This document shows positions 8,194 to 15,512 of a DNA stretch of 64,000 nucleotides, piece by piece. Where the stretch lies: positions 206,311 to 270,310 of the forward strand of contig JAHBYA010000002.1 of NCBI GenBank assembly GCA_019636195.1, given 5' to 3'. The notes under the pieces are model-generated. The model did no database searches, was not told where the DNA came from, and saw only the letters and a list, made by a program, of their open reading frames with translations. The position numbers and the translations under genes were made by a program. Within the stretch, counting starts at the first letter, position 1. Each line of letters starts with the position of its first letter. Source of the stretch: Planctomycetota bacterium. GTDB lineage: Bacteria; Planctomycetota; UBA8742; UBA2392.

Positions 8194-8207
8194 ACCCGGA
8201 GTGAACC

Positions 8208-8663
8208 ATGAACGAACGCCCCCACCTTTCCGCCACTGAACGTGCCCGCGTCGGCATGTGGCTGCGGCTTGTACGCTGCTACAACCTGGCGTTTCGCGAC
8301 CTGAGTGCCGGCCTGCGCGGCGAATGCACCATACCGCAGTTTGACGTGCTGGCGCAGATCCGCCGCAGCCCGGACGGTCTGACGTTCAGCGCACTGAGCG
8401 AGAAACTGCTGGTGACTGCCGGAAACCTGACCGGCATTGTCGATCGCCTTGAAAAGCGCGGCTTGGCACGGCGCGAAGTCAATCCCAAGGACCGGCGCCA
8501 GACGTACATCAAGCTGACACCCGCCGGCGAGAAGTACTGTGACGAGCTGATCCCGCGCCACGAACAACAGATCATCGCCCTGTTCAGCAAGCTCAGTGAT
8601 AACACAGTCCAGAACCTGCGCACCGACCTCGACGCACTGGCGCAAGCTCTTGACGGCAAGTGA
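8208..8663 (+). CDS. MarR-family transcriptional regulator
   Basis: 151 residues from ATG 8208. A dimerisation helix region (residues 10-40) is followed by the winged helix: PQFDVLAQIRRSPDGLTFSALSEKLLVTAGNLTGIVDRLEKRGLARREVNPKDRRQTYIKLT. The DRR wing motif (NPKDRRQ) is typical of MarR proteins. MarR repressors near aroyl-CoA ligases (BadR- or HpaR-like logic) often respond to a CoA thioester or the free acid, so it is the obvious candidate to control this island. No palindromic operator could be confidently picked out in the short spacers around it. Confidence 0.92.
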   Translation: MNERPHLSATERARVGMWLRLVRCYNLAFRDLSAGLRGECTIPQFDVLAQIRRSPDGLTFSALSEKLLVTAGNLTGIVDRLEKRGLARREVNPKDRRQTYIKLTPAGEKYCDELIPRHEQQIIALFSKLSDNTVQNLRTDLDALAQALDGK

Positions 8664-8682
8664 TGTCCCACGAAGGAGAGCA

Positions 8683-9471
8683 ATGCAACCGAAGTCCTTT
8701 CTGTATGCAGAAGCTGCCGGCCTAGGAGTGATCACGCTGAATCGCCCTGAGCGCCTCAACGCGCTGACGTTCGACGTTTACCTTGAACTGGCGGCTTTCT
8801 TCCGCCACCTCGACACACGCGAATCCTGCCGAGTCGTGATCATCACCGGCGCGGGCAAGGCGTTTTGCAGCGGCGGCGACGTGGAAGACATCATTGGCCG
8901 GCTGTTCGAACGCGACACGCAGGGCCTGCTTGACTTCACCCGCACCACCGTTGACCTGATCCGCGCCATGCGCGCGCTGCGCAAACCCGTCATCGGCGCG
9001 CTCAACGGCACGGTTTGCGGCGCGGGCGCAGCCATCGCCATGGCGTGCGACCTGCGCATCGCGGCGCCGACGGCCAAGTGCGCCTTCCTGTTTGTAAAGG
9101 TCGGCCTCAGCGGGGCCGACATGGGCGCCTGCTTTCTGCTGCCGCGTATTGTCGGACTGACCAAGGCCACGGAACTGTTGATGGCGGGCGACTTTATCGA
9201 CGCAGCCGAAGCGCATCGTATCGGCCTGTACAACGAGATTGTGCCCGCCGAGTCGTTGATGCAGCGCGCGCATGAATGGGGCGCGAAGCTGGCCAAGGGC
9301 CCGGCGTTCGGGCTGATGGTTACCAAGCAGATGCTGAACAAGGCGCTGAGCTTTGACCTGGAGACAGCCCTGGAAGCCGAGGCGCAGGCGCAGGCGGTAT
9401 GCATGCAGCACCCGGACTTCAAGGAAAGCTACAACGCCTGGAAGGAAAAGCGCGCAGCGAAGTTCCAGTAA
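8683..9471 (+). CDS. Enoyl-CoA hydratase/isomerase-family protein
   Basis: 262 residues from ATG 8683, preceded by AAGGAGAG. Crotonase-fold markers: LNRPERLNAL near the N-terminus, the oxyanion-hole motif AGKAFCSGGD, and LNGTVCGAGAAIAMACDLRIAA. The second catalytic Glu of hydratases is matched by ATELLMAGD. The first, usually in a FGxPE segment, is absent: that stretch reads CAFLFVKVGLSGADMGA. Loss of one Glu is common in isomerases, dehydratases or ring-acting crotonases, so plain beta-oxidation hydratase activity should not be assumed. It follows the MarR gene and precedes the acyl-CoA dehydrogenase by two bases. Confidence 0.87.
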   Translation: MQPKSFLYAEAAGLGVITLNRPERLNALTFDVYLELAAFFRHLDTRESCRVVIITGAGKAFCSGGDVEDIIGRLFERDTQGLLDFTRTTVDLIRAMRALRKPVIGALNGTVCGAGAAIAMACDLRIAAPTAKCAFLFVKVGLSGADMGACFLLPRIVGLTKATELLMAGDFIDAAEAHRIGLYNEIVPAESLMQRAHEWGAKLAKGPAFGLMVTKQMLNKALSFDLETALEAEAQAQAVCMQHPDFKESYNAWKEKRAAKFQ

Positions 9472-9472
9472 C

Positions 9473-10609
9473 ATGGGGTCAGCCATGGACGAGATGCTTG
9501 AACTTCCGTTCTTCAATGACGAGCAGCGCAGCTTTGCGCGCGAACTTGACGTCAACGCGCGCAACCACATCTGGCCTGATCCCGAGGTCGTTGACCCCGG
9601 GCAGGCGCTGCTTACGGCATTGCGGACCCTGGCCAAAGCCGAAGTGCTGAAGTTCGCGGTCGGCGAGCCGTGGTCGCTGCGTGCCAACGTGCTGATTCGC
9701 GAAGTGCTGGCGTATCACTCGCCGATTGCCGACCTTGCGTTTGTGATGCAGGGGCTGGGCGGCGTGCCGATTTCGATGTTCGGCAGCGACGAACAAAAAG
9801 CACAGGTATTGCCCGGCGCCGCAAGCGGCGAGCATTGCCTGGCATTCGCAATCACCGAGCCCGAAGCCGGCAGCGACCTTACCCGTGTTTCGCTGCACGC
9901 CGAGAAGATCGGCGACGAGTACGTGCTGAACGGCACCAAGCACCTGGTCAGCAACGTCGGTGTGGCCACTCACTTCACGCTGTTCGCGCGCACCGGCGAA
10001 GGCAACAAGGGCCTGAGCGCGTTTATCCTGCCCGCAAGCACCGCAGGGGTTGAGTATGAGCAGCAGCCCGGCGTTTCCGCGCACCCGCTGGGACGCATCG
10101 GATTTGACGACGCGAAGTTGCCGGCAAGCGCCGTGCTCGGCGAGCCCGGCATGGGCATGAAAATCGCGCTCGCGACCCTTGGCCGCATGCGCACTACCGT
10201 CGCCGCTGCAGCCAACGGCATGGCGCGCCGCGCGCTGGACGAATGCCTGCTGCACGTGACTCAGCGCGAGATGTTCGGGGGCACGCTGGCTGACCAGCCG
10301 ATTGCCCAGGGCATCCTGGCAGAAATGCGCGCGCGCCTTGACGCGTCAAGATTGCTGACGTACCGCGCGGCATGGCAATTCGACAAGGGCGACGACCGCA
10401 TTCCGCTTGAGGCAGGGGTCGCCAAGTGGCAAAGCACCGAGAACGCCCAGTGGATCATCGACAAGGCGTTGCAACTTGCGGGCGGCAAGGGCACGCTCAA
10501 GGGCAGCATTTTTGAGCGGTTGTACCGCGACATCCGGCCCTTGCGCATCTATGAAGGCGCCAGCGAGGTACAGCAGATGGTAATCGCGCGCGCGATGCTG
10601 GAGGATTGA
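9473..10609 (+). CDS. Acyl-CoA dehydrogenase
   Basis: 378 residues from ATG 9473; a second ATG at 9485 is possible and would shorten it by four residues. Family motifs: the FAD/substrate loop AFAITEPEAGSDLT, GTKHLVSNVGVAT, and the C-terminal RIYEGASEVQQMVIAR, whose Glu361 sits in the position of the catalytic base of medium- and short-chain enzymes. It would introduce a double bond into an acyl- or cyclic acyl-CoA in the cytoplasm, passing electrons to ETF. No ETF genes are in the window. It is flanked by the crotonase gene and a [2Fe-2S] protein gene, 6 bp downstream. Confidence 0.9.
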   Translation: MGSAMDEMLELPFFNDEQRSFARELDVNARNHIWPDPEVVDPGQALLTALRTLAKAEVLKFAVGEPWSLRANVLIREVLAYHSPIADLAFVMQGLGGVPISMFGSDEQKAQVLPGAASGEHCLAFAITEPEAGSDLTRVSLHAEKIGDEYVLNGTKHLVSNVGVATHFTLFARTGEGNKGLSAFILPASTAGVEYEQQPGVSAHPLGRIGFDDAKLPASAVLGEPGMGMKIALATLGRMRTTVAAAANGMARRALDECLLHVTQREMFGGTLADQPIAQGILAEMRARLDASRLLTYRAAWQFDKGDDRIPLEAGVAKWQSTENAQWIIDKALQLAGGKGTLKGSIFERLYRDIRPLRIYEGASEVQQMVIARAMLED

Positions 10610-10615
10610 AACCTG

Positions 10616-11002
10616 ATGGCTGAAAACACTGCACAACGCCGCTTTCCGCCCTATGAGCGCCACGTGTTCATCTGCATGAACGAGCGGCCGCCTGACAATC
10701 CGCGCGGCGACTGCACCAGCCGCGGCGCGGGCGCGGTACTTGAGCGCTTCAAGCAGCTTGTTGACCAGCTCAAGCTCAAGCCGCGCATCCGGGCACAAAA
10801 GTCCGGCTGCCTGGACACCTGTGAGCTTGGCGTGAGCGTCGTCGTGTACCCCGAAGCCGTGTGGTACAAGCAGGTCAAACCCGAAGACGTTGACGAAATT
10901 GTGCAAAGCCACCTGGTCAACGGCATCCCCGTTGAGCGGCTGCGCATGCACCCAGCCGCGCCCGGCGATTCGGCACGCGTCAAACCGATCGGCAGCGCAT
11001 GA
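10616..11002 (+). CDS. Thioredoxin-like [2Fe-2S] ferredoxin domain protein
   Basis: 128 residues from ATG 10616 with GGAGGA upstream. Four cysteines are spaced as in thioredoxin-like [2Fe-2S] ferredoxins: Cys20, Cys33, Cys65 and Cys69 (HVFICMNERPP, GDCTSRG, SGCLDTCELG), followed by the typical VVVYPEAVWYKQVKPEDVDEIVQSHL. It is translationally coupled (ATGA) to the OYE-FnIII gene, so it is a plausible electron donor or acceptor for that flavoenzyme. A different role, such as a [2Fe-2S] carrier for another reductase, cannot be excluded. Confidence 0.9.
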   Translation: MAENTAQRRFPPYERHVFICMNERPPDNPRGDCTSRGAGAVLERFKQLVDQLKLKPRIRAQKSGCLDTCELGVSVVVYPEAVWYKQVKPEDVDEIVQSHLVNGIPVERLRMHPAAPGDSARVKPIGSA

Positions 11003-12411
11003 GTCTGCTGTTTTCGCCCATCACGATTCGCTCCATGACGTTGCCCAACCGCATCGTTGTGCCTGCGATGGTAACGCGCCTTTCGGGCGAAGACGGCTTT
11101 GTCAACGACGACATCACCAATCGCTACGTGCGCTTTGCAAAGGGCGGCGCGGGTCTGGTCGTGCTTGAGGCAATGGCGGTGCACAGCAGCAAGTCAGGCC
11201 CGCTGCTGCGAATCTCCGGCGACGAGTACATTCCCGGCTTGCGCGATTTGCGCCGGCGCATGGCCGACGCGGGGCCGGGCAAGGCCGCTCCGCAGATCAT
11301 TCACTTTCTCAAAATCAGCCGCAGCGGCTGGCGCCAGAAGATTGAAGACTTGTCGCAGGACGACATTCACGCAATCCGCGATTCCTACGCGGCGGCGGCA
11401 ACGCGCTGCATTGCCGCGGGCTACGACGCCGTTGAACTGCACATGGCGCACGCCTACACGTTAAGCAGCTTTCTGTCGCGCCTGAACAAACGCCGCGACG
11501 GCTACGGCGGCAGTCTTGAGAACCGCCTGCGCCTGCCCGTCGAAGTGGTGAGCGCCGTTCGCGCAGCTGTCGGCGACTTTCCGGTTGGCGTGCGATTTGA
11601 CGGCGAAGAGTGCATCAAAGGCGGCTACACGGTCGAAGAAGCCAAGGTCATCGCGTGGCGGCTGGCGCAGGCGGGCGTTGACTACGTCAGCATCAGCGCG
11701 GGCGGCAAGTTTGAAGACGCGATACCCCGACAGGGCGAGCCGCTCTACCCCTACACCGGCTACAGCGGCGACCGCTGCATGCCCGGCAAGACCTGGCCCA
11801 ACGGGGCCAATCGCTACCTGCCCGCAGGCATCAAGACATTTCTGCGGCAGCGCGGCCTCGCAACGCCCGTTGTGGCCACCGGCAAGATCAACACGCCCGA
11901 ACTGGCCGAAGAAGTGCTGTCCTGCGGCGACGCCGACATGATTGGAATGGCGCGGCCCCTGCTTGCTGACCCTGACTGGCCGCGCAAGGTGCAGGCCGGA
12001 CGCTTCGACAAAGTAATCCGTTGCTGCTACGCCAACATATGCAAGGCCCGCGACGAGCGATTCCAGACCGTCGCATGTTTCCTGTGGCCCAGGGGAGAAA
12101 TCCAGGCACCGGAAAGCGACGACGGGGTTCCACCTGCATGGGACGGACAGCTTGCAGTCACCGCTGATCAAGGTCGTGTAAGTTTGAAGTGGAGTCCAGC
12201 CACAGATAACGAGGCTGTGTACGGGTACGACATCTGGCGCGCCATTGAAGATAGTGACTTTGACCGCATTGATGCAATCCCCGCGCCAGTAACGGCTTAT
12301 CACGACATGACAGCCGTGTCAGGCATCAAGTACCGGTACTTTGTTCAGGCGTATGACTTGGCTGGGAATCGCTCAAAAGCGTCAATCGTTGTTCAAGCTG
12401 TGTTGAAATAG
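10999..12411 (+). CDS. NADH:flavin oxidoreductase (Old Yellow Enzyme family) fused to a C-terminal fibronectin type III domain
   Basis: 470 residues. Residues 1-345 are the OYE TIM barrel, with the N-terminal LPNRIVVPAMVTRL, the active-site stretch ELHMAHAYTLSSFLS and the YGGSLENRLRLP signature (169-180). Cys342, Cys343, Cys348 and Cys360 (RCCYANICKA, VACFLWPRG) are in the place where 2,4-dienoyl-CoA reductase-like members bind [4Fe-4S], but the spacing is unusual. Residues 384-468 read as a fibronectin III domain (VSLKWSPATD, VYGYDIWRA, TAYHDM, YRYFVQAYDLAGNRS). Its DNA is less GC-rich: two 60-base lines counted by hand give 50 and 52 % against 58 % in one line of the barrel. In aerobic 2-aminobenzoyl-CoA metabolism an OYE-like domain is fused to a monooxygenase; here the monooxygenase is absent. 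Confidence 0.88.
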   Translation: MSLLFSPITIRSMTLPNRIVVPAMVTRLSGEDGFVNDDITNRYVRFAKGGAGLVVLEAMAVHSSKSGPLLRISGDEYIPGLRDLRRRMADAGPGKAAPQIIHFLKISRSGWRQKIEDLSQDDIHAIRDSYAAAATRCIAAGYDAVELHMAHAYTLSSFLSRLNKRRDGYGGSLENRLRLPVEVVSAVRAAVGDFPVGVRFDGEECIKGGYTVEEAKVIAWRLAQAGVDYVSISAGGKFEDAIPRQGEPLYPYTGYSGDRCMPGKTWPNGANRYLPAGIKTFLRQRGLATPVVATGKINTPELAEEVLSCGDADMIGMARPLLADPDWPRKVQAGRFDKVIRCCYANICKARDERFQTVACFLWPRGEIQAPESDDGVPPAWDGQLAVTADQGRVSLKWSPATDNEAVYGYDIWRAIEDSDFDRIDAIPAPVTAYHDMTAVSGIKYRYFVQAYDLAGNRSKASIVVQAVLK

Positions 12412-12501
12412 CCTGCTTTCGCTAACTTTGCAAACTTTCCGATTGAAGATCCTGTAGCATCAGTCAACATAGATGCAGCGGGCAGACCCCTGCGAGTGGT
12501 C

Positions 12502-12762
12502 ATGCCAAAATCAACATCCAGGCTAGTAGTCGGCCAAAGCGTCGTGTGCCGCAAGACCCAGCGACTTGGGCAGGTGCTTGGCGTTGCCAGTCCCAGTGAA
12601 ATTTGCACTGTGCGCTACGCAGACAACGGCGAAGTGTCCAACGCAAGCGCCGAAGATCTGCGTGTCGCGACATGGGAAGACTTGCGCGGCAAGTCAAAGA
12701 CCGGCAACGACACCACACGCCTTATGCCCAAGCTGCGCACCGACGTTCCCGGCCAGGAATAG
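12502..12762 (+). CDS. Small SH3/KOW-like protein of unknown function
   Basis: 86 residues from ATG 12502; GTG 12496 is an alternative two codons earlier. The sequence alternates short strands and turns (LVVGQSVVCRKTQRLGQVLGV, ICTVRYADNGEVSNASAEDL), as in a small SH3-like or KOW/Tudor-like barrel, and ends in a charged disordered tail. No named family is recognised. It lies 90 bp after the OYE-FnIII gene and converges with the TPR gene at 12765, leaving two bases between the stops. Coding is supported by the compositional pattern and by absence of a better frame. Confidence 0.55.
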   Translation: MPKSTSRLVVGQSVVCRKTQRLGQVLGVASPSEICTVRYADNGEVSNASAEDLRVATWEDLRGKSKTGNDTTRLMPKLRTDVPGQE

Positions 12763-12764
12763 GC

Positions 12765-14036
12765 TTACTTCGCCTTCATCTGATTTTGCCTGCGCTGCGC
12801 CTCTTTGGCGTTGGCGCCCGTGCCGTCAAGTTCAATGACGCGCTGGTATATCTTGAAGGCATCGCCGCTCTTGCCCGTGACCTGGTAGCACAGGCCCAGG
12901 TTCATCAGCACGTTGGTGTCTTCGGGCTTCAGGTCACTGAGCTTCTTCCACCATGGAATGGCCTTGCTGATGCGGTCGGCGTGGGTGCAGATCCAGCGGT
13001 CTTCGTTGCGCAGGTACTCGGGGTCGCCGGCCTTGTGCCACGCGTTGGCAACCTGCGACAGCAGCAGGCGGCTGGCGCTGTCGATCACGATTGCCTGTTC
13101 GTACTTCTCGGCGGCGGTCTTCCAGTGGCCGCGGGCGTGGTCGCGCCGGTTGCCGGCTTCGGCCTCGCGCGCGTCGGCGGCCGCCTTGTCGGCCTCGGTC
13201 ACAATCGCCGCACAGCGTGCAACCGCGGCATGGATCGCTTCACGCAGCTTGTCGGCGTCGGGTTTGCGTCTGGCAAGCGTCTCGGAATCCTTGAAGTCAC
13301 GCTCCCACGCATCAAGCGCGTACAGCAACTGCTGCAGCGTCTGTGTGCGCGCGACATGGAACTCGCCGTGGATGCGCTTGAACTCGGCTTCACAGGCGGT
13401 GTTGCGCGCCTTGCCCAGCTTCGCTTCTTCGTCATCAGTAATCAGCGCCTTGCGTGAAACGCGAAACTCATCGTCCCACCACTCTCCCACCTTCAGCACA
13501 CCTTTGCCCTTGAAGTCATGGGCCAGCACCCAAGCCTCGATCAGCGCGCGCAACTCGCTGTTGCGCTGGTGCACCACAGTCAACGCCCGGTTGCCGGCCA
13601 GCGTCGCGTCCTTGTCCTTGCGCGTGTACAGCCAGATCGCAAACGCACACACCTCTTTGTCGCCGTGGTTCTCAGGCCCGAATGTGATCAGGGCGTAGCG
13701 GCTGGGCCACTCGGCAACGCTGCGGGCGATGTCCTGACCGGTTTCGCGGTAGGTTGCGTTGCCGGCGTCGTCGTAGTCGCGCTCCAGCCTGCGCACGATC
13801 AACTGGTTTCGTCTGGCCTCAGGATCGGCACCGCGGATCAGGAACGGCACGCCGATGTCAAAGTGCGTGCGCGGAAAGTCGTTTTTGTCGGCGCTCGTCT
13901 TCAGCCACTTCAGCAGGTCCTTTTCGGCCTGCACCCCAACCTCGCCTGCATTCTTCGCCTCCGGCCAGAAGTGTTCAATCAGCGGCTCGGCGCACAGTGG
14001 CGCCGCCGCAATGGCAAGCAACATAAGCAGTCGCAT
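12765..14036 (-). CDS. Secreted TPR-containing protein, paralogue 3 of a tandem triplet
   Basis: 423 residues with a signal peptide (MRLLMLLAIAAAPLCA). A central block (DKEVCAFAIWLYTRKDK, NRALTVVHQRNSELRALIEAWVL, GEWWDDEFRVSRKALITDDEEAKLG) aligns by eye with the two following genes. A coiled-coil stretch follows at about 205-290. TPR-like helices are in the C-terminal third (AAEKYEQAIVIDS, VLMNLGLCYQVTGKSGDAFKIYQRVIELDG). No catalytic motif. It is probably an exported scaffold that handles other proteins. It is the most downstream of three co-oriented paralogues (16856 to 12765) and lacks a clear Shine-Dalgarno. Confidence 0.75.
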   Translation of the reverse strand: MRLLMLLAIAAAPLCAEPLIEHFWPEAKNAGEVGVQAEKDLLKWLKTSADKNDFPRTHFDIGVPFLIRGADPEARRNQLIVRRLERDYDDAGNATYRETGQDIARSVAEWPSRYALITFGPENHGDKEVCAFAIWLYTRKDKDATLAGNRALTVVHQRNSELRALIEAWVLAHDFKGKGVLKVGEWWDDEFRVSRKALITDDEEAKLGKARNTACEAEFKRIHGEFHVARTQTLQQLLYALDAWERDFKDSETLARRKPDADKLREAIHAAVARCAAIVTEADKAAADAREAEAGNRRDHARGHWKTAAEKYEQAIVIDSASRLLLSQVANAWHKAGDPEYLRNEDRWICTHADRISKAIPWWKKLSDLKPEDTNVLMNLGLCYQVTGKSGDAFKIYQRVIELDGTGANAKEAQRRQNQMKAK

Positions 14037-14102
14037 GGCAGTATCCGGAAGGGGAGTGTCCGGGGCTTGTGCGGGGGCCCTTGCGGACCCCGGATTGTGG
14101 AT

Positions 14103-15437
14103 CTACTTACTGCCTTTGGCGCGGTTCTGGTCTTTCAGGTCCATGTTGCGGATCAGCGCCTTGGCTGTGATGGCATTGCCCTTGGTACCGTCGATCGCAA
14201 TCACGCGGTCGTAGTACTTGCGGGCTTCTTTGCTGCTTTCCATCGCCTGGTAGCAGCGGCCCATCTGCAACAGGAAAGCCGTGTTGTTCGGGTATTCCTT
14301 GAGAATTGCGTCGTAGTGCGGGATCGCATTCTTCACGCCCTGCACGCGGTCGCACGAGTTGCCGTGGTCCGCCACGCCCGCCCACGCGTACCAGGCGGCG
14401 GCCACGTCGGCGCGCAACGCCAGGTCGCTGGGGTCGATCTTGAGCGTGAGTTCCAAGTGCTCGGCTTTTGCTTTCTGGTCGTTGGGCTGGCCGCCGGCGC
14501 CCTTTTCGTTGGCGATCTTCTTCTGGTCGGCGATGATCGCAAGGTCGTCCTTGATCGAGTCAAGTATCGCCTGCAACTCTGCCTGGCGCTTTTCGTCCTT
14601 CACATAGTCGGTGTTCTGAAATGCGATCTTGAGCTGCTTGATGTCCCACTCCAGCATGATCAGCTGGCGGCGGGGCGGCCTTGCGCGGGGCGGGCGGCCC
14701 TTAAAGTCGCCGCGCAGCGCAACCAGCTCGTCGTAAGCCTTCTTGGCTTCGCGTTCACGTTCGGAGGCCAGCTTGTCGCGTTGTTCCGGCGTGACCAGGA
14801 TGAAGCGCTCTTTCTGGTACTCGATGTCCCACTCGCCCCACTCAACAAGGCCGGTGTCGGGCAGCGTCCACTTTTCCTTTTCGCAGATGTAAGCCTGGAT
14901 CAGCGGCGACAACTCGCTGCTTTTCTTGTGCGCCTCGTACAGCACGCGATTGGCCAGCTTGTTCTGCTTTTCGCTGTAAAGCCACACCGCCATCGCCACC
15001 AGGTCGTTGGCGTCGGTGTTGGTCTCAACGGGGTAGCTCTCGACGATGTACTGCGCGGGCCACATCTTCCAGTCCATCCAGGCGTAGTCGCCGGTGGTGC
15101 GCCACGTCGCGCGGCCCTGGCCGTCCACGCCCTCGCGCACGGCGATGTAGGCGCTGAACTGCTTTTTGTTGGCGTCGCGAATCTCGAACTTGTTGACGCC
15201 TGCTCGCATCGCGCGGGGCTTGCCATCGACAAACTCGATCGGCAGGTGCGTCTGGATGAACTGGTTCTTGCTGGTCAACGAGTGCACCCAGTCCGGCAGC
15301 TTGCCGTACCAGTTGCCCGCCACCATGTTCTCCTTCGCGCCCTTGTGGGTCTTGGTCAGCAAAGCCTCGGTGGGCGTCTGCGCGCAAAGGCTGGCGGCTG
15401 CGACTGTGGCGATGACTGCTGCTGCGATCAATCTCAT
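14103..15437 (-). CDS. Secreted TPR-containing protein, paralogue 2 of a tandem triplet
   Basis: 444 residues from ATG 15437, chosen because AGGGAGGAAG precedes it and the signal peptide (LIAAAVIATVAAASLCAQ) starts there; the frame is open upstream to 15506. The middle shares the triplet block: DANDLVAMAVWLYSEKQ, NRVLYEAHKKSSELSPLIQAYI, VEWGEWDIEYQKERFILVTPEQRDKL. C-terminal repeats VAAAWYAWAGVADHG, YDAILKEYPNNTAFLLQMGRCYQAMESSKEARKYYDRVIAIDG are clear TPR helices. Function unknown. Sixty-six bases separate it from the next paralogue. Confidence 0.75.
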   Translation of the reverse strand: MRLIAAAVIATVAAASLCAQTPTEALLTKTHKGAKENMVAGNWYGKLPDWVHSLTSKNQFIQTHLPIEFVDGKPRAMRAGVNKFEIRDANKKQFSAYIAVREGVDGQGRATWRTTGDYAWMDWKMWPAQYIVESYPVETNTDANDLVAMAVWLYSEKQNKLANRVLYEAHKKSSELSPLIQAYICEKEKWTLPDTGLVEWGEWDIEYQKERFILVTPEQRDKLASEREREAKKAYDELVALRGDFKGRPPRARPPRRQLIMLEWDIKQLKIAFQNTDYVKDEKRQAELQAILDSIKDDLAIIADQKKIANEKGAGGQPNDQKAKAEHLELTLKIDPSDLALRADVAAAWYAWAGVADHGNSCDRVQGVKNAIPHYDAILKEYPNNTAFLLQMGRCYQAMESSKEARKYYDRVIAIDGTKGNAITAKALIRNMDLKDQNRAKGSK

Positions 15438-15512
15438 GTCTTCCTCCCTGGCCTCAGCATCAAGCGTACTTCTCAGGGCTTCCGGGGCAAACCTTTCCGG
15501 GGACAACCGGTG

